From contig OW203726.1 in assembly GCA_934045075.1 (NCBI GenBank), positions 2,967,535-3,031,534 of the forward strand: a stretch of 64,000 nucleotides of DNA, given 5' to 3'. Position numbers and translations under genes: made by a program. How positions within the stretch are numbered: the stretch's first letter is position 1; every line of letters starts with the position of its first letter. This document shows positions 10,589 through 20,639 of this stretch, piece after piece. The notes beneath the pieces were generated by a model that saw only the letters and a program-made list of their open reading frames with translations, ran no database searches and had not been told where the DNA came from. The DNA comes from Yponomeuta sedellus (Eukaryota; Arthropoda; Insecta; Lepidoptera; Yponomeutidae).

Positions 10589-10799
10589 AATTAAAACTTT
10601 TTTTATACGGATTTTACTCGTTAATTAAATTTTTACAATTTTTCGACGTTTCGGCACTTTTTGAGGTGCCGTGGTCCCGGATGACAAAACAAAATCTCGG
10701 AAACGTCGGAAAATTGTAAAAATGTAATAAACGAGTAAAATCCGTATAAAAACAGTTTTAATTATGTCTAGTGCCCCTGTTAACCTTAGAAAATACTAT
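10589..10799 (+). mobile_element. Fold-back retroposon G1
   Basis: Inverted arms (AAACTTTTTTTATACGG / CCGTATAAAAACAGTTTT) enclose GTTTCGGCACTTTTTGAGG-CCGTGGTCC. After the right arm comes the one-sided tail ATGTCTAGTGCCCCTGTTAA ... AATACTAT. Target duplication ACTGATTTAGT / ACTGATATAGT at 10578-10588 and 10800-10810. Confidence 0.85.
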
Positions 10800-10810
10800 A
10801 CTGATATAGT

Positions 10811-12764
10811 GTTAAGTGTACTGTGTCTAATGAAAATTTCACTTCTGAAACTAGCAGTTAGTCTAGTCGACCGAAAGTCAAGTTCAGTCTCGAGAAAAGC
10901 GCCAGCTATTTTAGCTCAGGTGGTGAAGACAACCATTGTTATTTTATGCACCCCAAAAAGTTTTTTATTTCAACATTGAGGAATAATAAAGAACTTGGAG
11001 GGATACCGTGTTCCGTTTTAATAATGTGAGTAAAGAAACGCCCGTAGTGATGGGAAGGAAGTGCGGGTCCGGAAAATCCGCCTCGGGCGCCGCATACCTA
11101 TCTAGCACCAGTTGTACCTTATAATAAGTGTGTATTTCTCAATTTAATTATATTTAGTATTTTTTATTGCGCTTCACACGACAGTGACATAATAAGAAAA
11201 GCTTTTAAAATTTTAAAAATTGGCAACTGACAATGATAATAAAATTCTTGGAGTTCTATGAAATAAACTTTTTTCGCTTTGCCACAACCGAATTTTGCGA
11301 CTCACCTTTCCCGGATACAGTCGGCGTTGGCCATAAAAAAACGGTTAAATGGCCTCGTAAGGAATTATCGTGGGCAGTTCCCGAGCAAAGGTGCGAGTGT
11401 GTACGGGCTTAAGAATGGCACAATTTTCCCCCGTTGGGTGTGAGGAGTCTAGAGAAAATTTGGCTCGTTGCGAGTGGAAAAGTTTCCTGATTCGGTATTG
11501 TTCTGGTGTTATTGTGAGATAATAAATTTGTGCGCGTTTGATGATATTTTTTAAAGGATACTAAAAGGGCATCTAGAAATACACCTACACCGCCCTTGAT
11601 GACTATTTATACACTCTTGGCACTCTTACTTTGTCTAAATGATGCTAAAATAGTCACCCAAAAATAAGTGTCAATAATATTTTTTTTCTGGACAACCCAA
11701 CTGCAAGGCACATAATTATCTTCTCTCTGAAAGAATAATGACTAAACGGCCATATTATTAGTATTATTAAAATTCTTTATTGAAGAAGAAGTATATTTAT
11801 TTACGAACACAATACTAAAAGCGAACATACCGAAACGGACTAATAACAATAAAATTAAATACGAACACAAGTAAAAACAATAGAAACAATTATACGTTAA
11901 AAATTCAAATAAAACCATAAACATTGCATAAACATTCTGCACTTAGGCCAGCTTAATGCTACTTAGCATTATCTACCGCTAACCCTAGTTTTGGAAACGA
12001 GATTAGCAGGTAGTGCAATATTTAAAATAATAAAATTTACGAATGATAATTATCTATATTATATATTAAATTTAAAAGAGTGAGTGGGGGAATATTATAT
12101 AACGTATTGACAATAAAAAGCGCGGGTCTCAGTGATCGAGATAAGTTTCCTACATGTCAGGTTTCTTGAATTCGTTTTCTTCCACATTTTGCAATTAATT
12201 GAACGAAAAAGAGATAGGGTGACCAAAAGAAAAGGTTTAAAGTTGAACAATCAGGTCTGCGTTGGCACAAAATCACGAAATTTGGCAAGAAACTAGATGT
12301 TACAACACAAATGAAGGATAAAAATCGCAAATTTAACTATGCTATTAGATTGTATGGATTATCAACATTCTACTGCACAGTTAAGTTGGTAATCCTATGT
12401 TCAGCACGCAAGGGGCGTCTCCTACTCGCACATGTCTGTTTTATATTTATATAAGAGTTCCGACTGTATTATTGTCATTGCCTGATTTCACCGAGATATT
12501 TCTTAACAGCTACAACTATTTGTAACTCTCCACTATTTGTATCAATGAAGACTAATTACATTTAACAAATGAATAAAAAGTGACCGTCAGTGAAAGCTCC
12601 ATCACAACGGGGGTCGTCATTATCTCAAGTTAGTGGGAATCGAATTAAAACATCATTTATTTCCGTTACCTTCTTTTCATGAGGGTCGTTGTTTATTCTC
12701 TTGTAAGCATTATTGATTGACGGATTAATGATTTCTTTTAAGCTACCTCTATCTGATTAAGTTT
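10811..12764. other. Low-repeat stretch, no gene recognised
   Basis: More balanced composition around 11030-11110 and 11280-11480, but no frame with recognisable protein features. Possibly unique host intergenic or intronic DNA. A 66-codon reverse frame (11742-11942) is Y/F/L-rich and AT-driven. Confidence 0.45.
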
Positions 12765-12850
12765 CTTCTTCTTCAACATTAGTTTGTCCATTGTTGGACG
12801 TAGACTTTTCATGAGTCCTCCATCACAATCGGTCTGGGCTACTACAGGGT
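12765..12850 (-). mobile_element. LINE 3' end fragment
   Basis: TTCTTCTTCTTCAACATTAG begins the segment, followed by GTCCATTGTTGGACGTAG. A LINE 3' terminus with a short trinucleotide tail, reverse orientation. Confidence 0.55.
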
Positions 12851-13224
12851 CGGTAAGGACTACAATAGCCACAGTCTGTTTAATTTTGCTTCATACAACA
12901 ATTTTATTTAAGGAATCTTTATAAAAAAATCTAATTTTTTACCCATTTATTCAAGTCATTCGAAACTACAACTTCACAATTTTTCAAGCTTAGATGAAAT
13001 ATCAGTGCTTCCATGATTTAATTTCTACATTGACTTCAAATTTGACTGTCCTTTTTACTAACTTACACAATATTCTCCACATAGCAGATGGTGGTGGAAG
13101 AAGTAGTTGATGATGTTCAGGTATTCATATTGCTTGTGTGTGGACTGTGCACAGTCGTATATAATATAAATAATGGTGTTAGGGACAATGATTTTTTTAA
13201 ACTATATAAAGCTAACTGAAAGTA

Positions 13225-13473
13225 CTGCTGTGTGGTGTCGGCCTAGAGAATAGCACCAACCCAATTCTTCCCGCGGGTGTCGAAAAAGGCGACTAAGGGA
13301 CATAACCCGGGGGGTGGGCAGCAGCGCCCCTTGCAGTACAATTCCACCGAACTGCGATCTCCAACCCGCATGCCCAGCGTGGGGATTATGGGCATTACCC
13401 CCTATTAAAGCAAAACGTGGCGCTCTTTAGGAGAGGGCTATGTCCAGCAGTGGACTAGTATAGCCTGACGACG
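13225..13473 (+). mobile_element. Retroposon H, full-length-looking copy
   Basis: 249 bp from CTGCTGTGTGGTGTCGGCC to TATAGCCTGACGACG, flanked by the 11-bp duplication AACTGAAAGTA at 13214-13224 and 13474-13484. Contains GTCGAAAAAGGCGACTAAGG and CTATGTCCAGCAGTGGACTA. Same 5' boundary as the copy at 54296. Confidence 0.9.
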
Positions 13474-13560
13474 AACTGAAAGTATAATCTCGAGTTGATG
13501 TCGACATAGAGGAAATCAACAAATGTAAGGAATTACCCGGCACAGATTTAGACGAATCAT

Positions 13561-13917
13561 TTAATCCCGGACGGAGTACAACAGCCTACCTCCAGCTTTT
13601 GTACAACCAAAACGCTTTTTTAGAAAATAGAACCCTCCCTCCAAACAGGATTCCAGAGGCACGGCCTCAACAATAGGACCGCGCGAGTGAGTTTTCAGTG
13701 ATTTGTCATTAGCCGCGCCGACAATGGCTGTATCGGCGATAGGAATGCCAATATCACGGGCATTGTCGGGACCCTCCGGATGTGGGAATGATATACGTAT
13801 GTGTATGGAGATGGGCATGTATGAGGGAGAAAGTACAGTGCTACACAAGAAATAAGTCTCGCGGATGTACCTGCGCAGATGACCAAATTTTGGATGTGCG
13901 GCAAGTTGATCGACCAA
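13561..13917 (-). CDS. Unassigned open frame, 118 codons
   Basis: Starts MVDQLAAHPKFGHLRR and ends GGRLLYSVRD. I recognise no domain, signal peptide or membrane segment. It lies in a stretch of higher GC than its neighbours, which lengthens chance frames, and the opposite strand also has an overlapping 78-codon frame. It could be a decayed element fragment or chance. Confidence 0.12.
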   Translation of the reverse strand: MVDQLAAHPKFGHLRRYIRETYFLCSTVLSPSYMPISIHIRISFPHPEGPDNARDIGIPIADTAIVGAANDKSLKTHSRGPIVEAVPLESCLEGGFYFLKKRFGCTKAGGRLLYSVRD

Positions 13918-14229
13918 TCAGATAGTTTCATTTTATGGCAGGCCGCGCGCCTTTGTTGCTATTGGTTGATTCAACTTCATCGATGCAGGTGACTATTAGT
14001 TTGGCAATATTAGCGTGAGCGAAATAGGTAGCGCTACTGCGGATTCAATTCTGCACCTTAACCGTATCGGTTAAAGATCATGTTGAATGTACTTATAGCT
14101 TCGGGTACTTTAAGACTTCTTCCTAGTCTGCGCGAACGAAGGTTCCCGAAGGGACTTTTATGATGTGTAGTACTGTACCCTGTATAGCCTGTCTGTGTAG
14201 GTTCAGCCTGCATAGGTCCCACTGTAGGG

Positions 14230-14315
14230 CTCAGGCATTCTTTCAGAGAGAGAAAGAGTGTGGGCTTAATCACGTAAAGCGCTGAGGTATGTGAATACCT
14301 CAGACACACACGTAC
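14230..14315 (+). mobile_element. LINE-P 3' fragment
   Basis: CATTCTTTCAGAGAGAGAAA, GTGTGGGCTTAATCACG and GTGAATACCTCAGACAC parallel 48125-48315 (AGAGAAAGAGTATGGG, then TTTGAATACCCCAGAATC). Confidence 0.5.
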
Positions 14316-14373
14316 TTACGACAGTTAGTAGGTTATATAACTTTTACCCAGCTTAGTCGATTGTCCTGGTCCT

Positions 14374-14430
14374 AAAATAGGATACCCTGTGCTATGGTAA
14401 CCAGAAAAAACATTAGAAACATGGAAATAC
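14374..14430 (-). mobile_element. SINE-C remnant
   Basis: AAATAGGATACCCTGTGC then GGTAACCAGAAAAAAC is the SINE-C body in reverse, without head or tail. Confidence 0.5.
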
Positions 14431-14570
14431 ATCTAATCAGAGGCCATTTGTGCAAATGTACGGCGGCATCCAGTGGGAAACGCAGCCAAGAAATCCGGCA
14501 TACTCGTAGTAGTCAAATGTAATACCGCTAGACAAACAAGGCATTCGAGGCAGTTTAGATAGGTCGAATA

Positions 14571-14574
<4 letters not shown>

Positions 14575-14624
<50 letters not shown>
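14575..14624. repeat. (TA)n microsatellite
   Basis: About 25 TA units directly abutting the 3' tail of the SINE-C copy that follows. Second case in this window of a simple repeat at a SINE-C tail. Confidence 0.95.
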
Positions 14625-14625
<1 letters not shown>

Positions 14626-14830
14626 TTAACACATTACATGTACATACAAGCACAAACATTGCTTCTGGCTCCACACTAGGATACCCTGTGTCGTGGGAAC
14701 CAGAAACACCGACATCACAAACATGTAAACATCCAAAACCTGGGCTTTTTTTTGTCCCCAGCCAGGATTCGAACCCGGGACCTCATGCATGGTTGATAAA
14801 AACTTTTATTTGCATCTACGTACACACACA
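14625..14830 (-). mobile_element. SINE-C with altered 5' half
   Basis: Reverse strand: TACGTAGATGCAAATAAAAG, then CATGCATGAGGTCCCGGG, the B box GGTTCGAATCCTGG and the family body. The A-box half is replaced by the same segment as in the copy at 1-200, so this is a subfamily rather than a single accident. Confidence 0.8.
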
Positions 14831-15069
14831 GAGGTATATAACAGAAAAAGAAAAAATTGCATTGACCAAATAGGTAATGTATTTGTCAAGATACATTAGA
14901 CGTACCTACTAACGACGCGGTTTAAATAGTTTTATAATACCTATAGCTTATAATAGTATTAAGGAGTATTAATGAGTATCTAATAGTGAGTATCTAAGTA
15001 ACTTCTATAATATTAAGGATTATTTAGACGACAAAGATGGATATTAAAACAATTTTAACGGTGACAATT

Positions 15070-15249
15070 TAATAAAAACTGTATTTACACTGATTTTAAT
15101 CGTTTAATTTTACATTTACAACTTTGCGACGTTTCGGCACTTTTCCAATTGTCTCGGAAATTGTAAAAATATAAAAATACACGAGTAAAATCCGTGTAAA
15201 CACTGTTTTTATTATGTCTAGTGCTCGGGTTAACCTTAGAAAATACTAT
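15070..15249 (+). mobile_element. Fold-back retroposon G3
   Basis: Diverged arms: TAAAAACTGTATTTACACTG inward, ACGAGTAAAATCCGTG outward, CGACGTTTCGGCACTTTTCC in the middle. Tail ATGTCTAGTGCTCGGGTTAA ... ATACTAT. Target duplication GGTGACAATT / GGTGACCATT (15060-15069, 15250-15259). Confidence 0.8.
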
Positions 15250-15404
15250 GGTGACCATTAAGTCTAGTTTAATGTCGAAAACGTCTTATTAAGTTAAAAT
15301 CTGTTTTGAAAAGAATAGATGTGGAGTTTGTTTTTTAGTTTATTCTCCGCATAATCTATTTATTGTGAAACTAAGAACTTTGGCGTTCATTAAGTAATAA
15401 TAAT

Positions 15405-15440
15405 AAATAAATATTCATGGACATATTACACAGATCTCCC
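15405..15440 (-). mobile_element. SINE-D tail fragment
   Basis: AAATATTCATGGACATATTA then CACAGATCTCCC is the SINE-D 3' tail in reverse; the head and body are absent. Confidence 0.45.
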
Positions 15441-15521
15441 TATACTACTTCTCTTCCCTTCCCTTCCCGACATAGCGTAAGTTTATGTTACAATTAGTTA
15501 ATCCTGAGATTTCCGTACTTA

Positions 15522-15727
15522 TATTCTTTTTAATGCACTAACCCGTGCTAGGGACAATTTTATATACCTATTTAGAGGGTAAAACTTTCACCCATGCCGG
15601 GACTCGAACCCGCGACCTCTGGCTAACCGTGCCAGCGCTCTCCCAACTGAGCTAATGAGCGACTTACCGACATCATTGAAATTTCGAACCTATTTACAAT
15701 ACTCTCTGTATTACGTACAGGCAGCAA
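15522..15727 (-). mobile_element. tRB with inverted tail, target duplication present
   Basis: TTTTAATGCACTAACCCGTG, then the end, the reverse-strand cloverleaf and internal part to TACGTACAGGCAGCAA. Flanked by CCGTACTTA at 15513-15521 and 15728-15736. Confidence 0.85.
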
Positions 15728-15913
15728 CCGTACTTACCCATACATAAGCGCTGAGGTGTTTTTTTTTCTTTTCAATAATTCAGACACTAATTTCCTCACG
15801 AGGTATTCATTTATTGTTATTGAGTGATATTGCTACTATGACTTCTCAAAATGTACATAACTAGTAGCCGGTTTCAGAATTGAGAATTTTCACTGAGTAA
15901 ATACTTGAGTATT

Positions 15914-16152
15914 AATTAAAACTGTTTTTATACGGATTTATGCTCGTTTATTACATTTTTACAATTTTCCAACGTTTCGGCACTTCTTGAGGTGCCGTGG
16001 TCCCGGATGACTGGATGAGTCATCCGGGACCACGGCACCTGAAAAAGTGCCGAAACGTTGGAAAATTGTAAAAATGTAATAAACGAGCATAAATCCGTAT
16101 AAAAACAGTTTTAATTATGTCTACTGCTCGTGTTAACCTTAGAAAATACTAT
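15914..16152 (+). mobile_element. Fold-back retroposon G2, near-perfect palindrome
   Basis: Arms of about 100 bp (AATTAAAACTGTTTTTATAC ... GTATAAAAACAGTTTTAATT) meet at GGATGACTGGATGAGTCATC. The right arm alone carries the 36-nt tail ATGTCTACTGCTCGTGTTAA to ATACTAT. Target duplication ACTTGAGTATT / ACTTAAGTATT at 15903-15913 and 16153-16163. The right arm contains GGCACC-TGAAAAA-GTGCC followed by GAAACG. Confidence 0.95.
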
Positions 16153-16162
16153 ACTTAAGTAT

Positions 16163-16292
16163 TGTTAAGTGTTGATGATGATAAGTAATAAGTATTATCC
16201 CAATGATGGCACAACCTTGCGCTATGGCGCCCATTATAGGAGGACTATGTCCAGCAGTGGACTTATATAGCCTGAAGAAGAAGAAGAAGAAA
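16163..16292 (+). mobile_element. H 3' end with (GAA)n tail
   Basis: CAATGATGGCACAACCTTGC, then CTATGTCCAGCAGTGGACTT, ATATAGCCTGAAGAAGAAG. ACTTAAGTA flanks both sides and overlaps the G2 duplication. Confidence 0.75.
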
Positions 16293-16401
16293 TACTTAAG
16301 TAAAGTAACGCTGTGACGCGCTCTTTGTTGAGAAACCCGAAGAGACAGCGCTGGAGTTGAGTATTTACTTAACGAAATTCTCAATTCAGAAACTAGCCCT
16401 A

Positions 16402-16490
16402 AGAAAACAAAGTCATTGGCACATGCCATGAAAGCCCCAATCTCCCGATTGAGAAGCAGGCTTTCTACCGCTCCGCTACCGCCGCTTTGT
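16402..16490 (-). mobile_element. SINE-E head, decayed B box
   Basis: Reverse strand: GCGGTAGCGGAGCGGTAGAA (A box), GCTTCTCAATCGGGAG, then GTGCCAATGACTTTGTTTTC. The B-box position reads ATTGGGGCTTTCA instead of GGTTCGAACC. Confidence 0.65.
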
Positions 16491-16754
16491 AGTGACGGTG
16501 TACCTCAAGATGTGTTCCTCCAGTTTCTATTGGTCTACAATTCCAAAACACGTTACCGCACAGCAACAATGCAAATCCGAGTCTGTTTGCCGACACTCCA
16601 AACCTGAACAGATGCTAAATGGCGTTCGGTAAACTTGAGCTGAAATCTAGAATTACTCCGTACTCGTACTTCACCTGTGCCCCAATAACTATTTCCTACG
16701 TCATCTTAAATATTTCCTTTTGGCCCATTTCATATAATTATTGTACCATATTCA

Positions 16755-17070
16755 TGGTAGAATCAATCACTTGAGTTAAGCAACAATAGGCGCGGTCTGG
16801 CGCTGGGTGACCGTCCAGCGACTACCGCTGGTGGCATTTTTTCTGAGTGCTTCTACGGTTCGCAAGCCGGTGGTGCCGGCTGTCTTGCTATGGCAGTCGT
16901 TAAGCCACGTCAGATGCCTTATGGGCGGTTTGATAGTAAGGCCAGTAAGGCCTGCCCCGCCTTACAAACCTCCACAAACCCGGATTTGGCCGCCATGGTA
17001 GAGTATAGCCTAAGCTTCAGGCGATGCAGGAAGTGACCCGTGCCTCAGCAGTGGGGACACACAAAGGGTT
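16755..17070 (+). mobile_element. SINE-A, diverged
   Basis: From GAGTTAAGCAACAATAGGCG through GGTGGTGCCGGCTGTC and ACCTCCACAAACCCGG to GTGGGGACACACAAAGGG. The 5S-like C box is altered (GCTGGGTGACCG). Confidence 0.85.
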
Positions 17071-17167
17071 GGCATCCATTTATGGTTTGCTGTACAATTT
17101 GAGGTACCTACACATTAAAGTCGATTAAATGGAAGAGGTTGGTAGCATTAAAATCGCCGTAGTACTT

Positions 17168-17280
17168 TTTATATATATTCTTTATTGCAAACAGTAAAAA
17201 CGAAATATCATTACATAAAATTTGTTTCAAAGGCGAACTTATCTCTAACAGAGATCTCTTCCAGCCAACCTTAGCATTGG
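17168..17280 (-). mobile_element. LINE-N 3' end
   Basis: TATATTCTTTATTGCAAAC, CAAAGGCGAACTTATCTC and AGATCTCTTCCAGCCAACC. Matches the insert at 6421. Confidence 0.6.
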
Positions 17281-18589
17281 GTGTTTAAATTAAGATAGCG
17301 GGAGGAAGGGAGAAATGTTTGTAACTATATAAATAAGTAATAATACGATAATACACTTACATATAAATATATACTTATACATACATAAACCTATTAACTA
17401 TGTGATGTTAGAAAGGTAGTGCTCTTTTTAACCTCTTCTTGAAAGCATATACGGATGAACTCTCTTGAATGTAGTTAGGAAGCTAGTTCCAAAGTTGCGC
17501 AGCTCGGACAGTGAAATAGTTAGAGAAAAAAATTGTGTTGCTGGGAGGATAGTCAAGAGTGTTACGGAAGCAGGAACGCCTTGACCTGGATAGTGGAAGT
17601 GGATAGTGGAAGAAAATTGTAACGGGAGCGGAGATACTCAGGACAAGAAGGGTCATTAAGAGTTTTAAATAGAACAGAAAGTATGTGCACATCGCGGCGC
17701 TGTCTAATTTGTTTTAATAGAAAGAATTACATTAAAATAATAATAAGTTATAGTTTCCGAAAAAAGCGACGCCAGCGGCGTGAATTGTGAATTATTTCCT
17801 TAAAAGCGTTGTCTATGATGGCATGTTAAAGTGAAGCAGAGATGGAAAAAAACTTGTGTTCCTGTCGCTATAAGAAAAATAGCGTACTTTTTAAAAACTA
17901 AAACTTTCGTTAACACCACAAATTAATGAGTGTAATTATAGTTATAATTATTGAAAAAAAAAAACAATAACGTTTATCCGGTTGCGAATCCATAACGTTC
18001 TTTCCTAAAAGTCATTACTTGTCATGAATAAGCTTAGTCGCAACAAATTCAGAGCTATCTTTTGGGGTAGGTAGCGACAGCAAAATCCAGCATTATTTTT
18101 TAGCAACACGCGATCCTGACGTATACAATAGCGTGGCTTATGAAACAGTTATAAGAAATTATGTCTAAGGACTGAAAGACGCTAACTATTCCTTGTCATG
18201 TGGTCAAATGTACTGATGCTTGCTCACTTGCGGTTGGATTTTTTCGATTCAATCACTTGGACCTCCAAGAGCTTACGTTCCCGCAAGTGCCTTTAGTCCC
18301 TTAGGGCCGTATTGAAGAAGACATTTTACCTTTAACATTGCTCTTGAGTGCCTTTTTCAAGACGCTGTTCGGAACAACCAGGAACTTGACACTCAAGAGC
18401 AATCTCAAAGGAAAAAGCGGATGTAGAAATCCACATAGGGCGTGGACAACGTCTTGTACTGTAAATTACCCACTCATTTGATCTGTCAGCGCCTACTCGT
18501 CCACTTGTGGACATAGGAGGAGGCAAAGGTTAGAAAGAAATGGCGAGACTTTGGGGAGCTAAAGAATTTCTACTTCTTTATAAACTCAA
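17281..18589. other. No gene recognised
   Basis: Non-repetitive as far as I can see. CTCTTGAGTGCCTTTTTC (18340) and GACACTCAAGAGCAAT (18390) form a local inverted pair. 17940-17970 is A-rich. Confidence 0.4.
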
Positions 18590-18740
18590 TCCTGATCTGC
18601 CTCAGATCGTTAATCCAAGGTGGAAGCAAGGTGGGGGACCCTGTATTTGCCAGTTTGTGGTCTCCACTTGAAAACCTTTGTACCCCAATGACTATTGGTT
18701 CTTCCACATTTGACCAGCTCTTCTACCACGTAACCGTTTA
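18590..18740 (-). pseudogene. LINE-RTE C-terminal remnant
   Basis: The reverse strand encodes a degenerate version of the endonuclease/reverse-transcriptase tail: EEPIVIGVQRFSSGDHKLAN followed by PPWINDLRQIRIEF, comparable to the KRVPEWRPRLGKRSVGRP to TRWDDDL region at 48960. Stops are present. Confidence 0.4.
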
Positions 18741-18908
18741 CTCTGGCGGGTTAGCCTACATGTATTTGACGATTTCAAAGTGTCAAAATATGTACATACA
18801 TATTTTGACAGTACGGAGTAGGTTAAATCGGACAACATTCTGAGACTTATCTACTAGCTCCCCAGGCCTCGTTACGAAGCTACTAAATTCGCTTTTGTAA
18901 GAAGCCAT

Positions 18909-19510
18909 AAAAAAAGTAAAAGTAAGTAAAAAAAAAAGAGTAAAAGCGGGAAATTGTGTAAACGGTGCCTTGCACTCCATTGTGTGCAGCCGAAACATCT
19001 CCAAAAGAGCTAGATTGGCTATTCATAGTGGCGTGCTGGTCCCAACACTTATGTATGGTAGCGAGACTTGGGTGTGGAAAAAGAAGCAAGAAAGTAGAAT
19101 TAATGCAGTTGTGAAATGAGGGCCTTGAGAAGCATGTGTAGTGTTACTTTGAATGACAGGATACGCAACAGTCTGATTAGAGAACGTTGTGGACTGAAAG
19201 AGGATGTAGTGACTAGAATTGCGAAAGGAATGTTGCGGTAGTTTGGACATGTGAAGAGGATGAAGGAAGTAAGATTAACGAAACAAATATATATTGCGAA
19301 TGTGAGTGAAAGGGCTGGTAAGGGACGTCCCAGATGGACTTACATCGATCAAATAGGGGATGTATTAGCAAAGGGAAAGATAAAAAGTACACGGAACCGG
19401 CGACTTATGAACGTTGACGAAGCGAAGGTGATCTGTCAGGATCGTGGCAAATGGCAGTCCCTGGTCTCTGCCTACCCCTCTTGGATGCAGGCGTGAGGTT
19501 ATGTATGTAT
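18909..19510 (+). mobile_element. LINE-F, 602 bp, C-terminal coding remnant
   Basis: Conceptual product contains VLVPTLMYGSETWVWKKKQE, RINAV, RIRNSLIRERCGLKEDVV, RLTKQIYIANVSERAGKGRP and VICQDRGKWQSLVSAYPS: the end of a non-LTR retrotransposon ORF2, with a frameshift near 19120 and a stop replacing W in the WFGHV motif. Flanks GTAAGAAGCCAT at 18897-18908 and 19511-19522 are a clean target duplication. 3' tail GTTATGTATGTAT. Confidence 0.92.
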
Positions 19511-19617
19511 GTAAGAAGCCATTAAGTCCAGATCAACAGAGGAGTCGCGCGAAGGCGATTTGGAGATATTGATGGAGATGATGGAGCGATGGCGACAGCA
19601 TAATAAATTGTATTGAA

Positions 19618-19880
19618 GACCTCTGTGGCGCATCGGTAGCGCGTCTGCTTACCATGCAAGAGGTCCTGGGTTCAAACCCCCCGGCTGGGGACAAACAAAA
19701 CCCAGGTCTTGGATATTTACATGTTTGTGATGTCGTTGTTTCCAGTTCAACCCCCCAGCTGGGGACAAAAATTACCCAGGTCTGGGATGTTTACATGTTT
19801 GTGATGTCGTTTTTTCTAGTTTCCACGACGCAAGGTATCCTATTGTGGGGCCAGAAGCAATGTATGTGCCTGTATGTTAT
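19618..19880 (+). mobile_element. SINE-C, full head, internal tandem duplication
   Basis: Head with A box TGGCGCATCGGTAGCGC and B-box region GGGTTCAAACCCC. The segment from the B-box end to GATGTCGTTGTTTC is present twice (about 19671-19745 and 19746-19812). Tail CCAGAAGCAATGTATGTG, then TATGTTATGTTATATA. Confidence 0.9.
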
Positions 19881-20216
19881 GTTATATACTCAAACATCGG
19901 CCTCTTTTATGGGTTTTATAGATAAATAGATAGAATAGGTCCAAACCTGAGCCAGAACGAGAATCAAGCGGAGATTTGCATTAGTTGACATTGGAACTTG
20001 CAAGTTTGCCGTCGGTTGGAGCAGCCCACCGTAATGCAGACGCATATGGCGCCGCAATCTTCGGGGAGTGATAATGACGGTTAGAGTCATCGACGTGGAA
20101 GGAGCTCGAAACAGCAAGGAGGGAAACTTGCACTTGTGAAAATGGCCTGGACGAAGTGTGATAATTGACCAAGTGGTAGTTTGCACACTTTCTTAGAAAC
20201 TTACACCGATAGCAAC

Positions 20217-20551
20217 CCTTGTATGTCCCCACTGCTGGGGCACGGGTCTCTTCCTGAATCGCAGGAAGGTTAGGCCATACTCCACCATTTGGGCCAAGTC
20301 CGGGTTGGTGGAGGATTGAAAGACAGGGTCTTACTTTCGGAAGTTATCAAGCCGCCCATAAGGCCTCTGACATGGTTTAATAACTTCCATTACATGACAG
20401 AGGGAACCAACGGCTTAACGTGCCTTACGAAGCGCGGAAGCGCTCAGAAAAATGCCACTAGCGGTAGACACGGGATGGTCACCCATCCTGCACCTGACCG
20501 CGCCTGTTGCTGCTCAACTCAAGTGATTGATTCCAATCACTCGGCCACGAG
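20217..20551 (-). mobile_element. SINE-A, near full length with target duplication
   Basis: Includes the whole 5S-like head (reverse: GAAGCGCTCGTGGCCGAG, then GGATGGGTGACC after a G-to-A variant). Flanked by AAACTTACACC / AAACTTACATC (near 20202 and 20553). The 5' end lies directly at the duplication, as expected for a full-length insertion. Confidence 0.88.
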
Positions 20552-20639
20552 CGCTTCAAAACTTACATCAGAGTTGAAAGCTTTTCATATAAAAGGGCGT
20601 AAAAGCATATAAAAGAAAGTCATCTTATATTGTCAAGAT

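Larger units (their letters stand above)
15868..16398. mobile_element. MITE Q interrupted by G2 and by an H fragment
   Basis: The ends AGCCGGTTTCAGAATTGAGA and CTCAATTCAGAAACTAGCCC are inverted. The original body resumes at 16293 (ACTTAAGTAAAGTAACGC). Removing the two inserts restores a Q copy of normal length. Confidence 0.75.

Noticed and set aside
11306..11334. Possible first exon on the reverse strand (ATG GCC AAC GCC ... GAAAG then GTGAGT)
   Set aside because: Only 29 nt of coding sequence, no recognisable peptide and no identifiable next exon; a donor-like GTGAGT alone is too common.
13561..13917. 118-codon reverse frame as a real gene
   Set aside because: No domain and overlapping frames on both strands in a GC-richer patch; kept only as a low-confidence open frame.
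20289..20612. 107-codon frame and similar frames (27772-28215 reverse, 42624-43046 reverse, 40457-40946 reverse)
   Set aside because: All lie within SINE-A copies, which are GC-rich and lack stops in some frames; shared peptide words such as ARVSSCIAGRLGHTPPRG come from the SINE.
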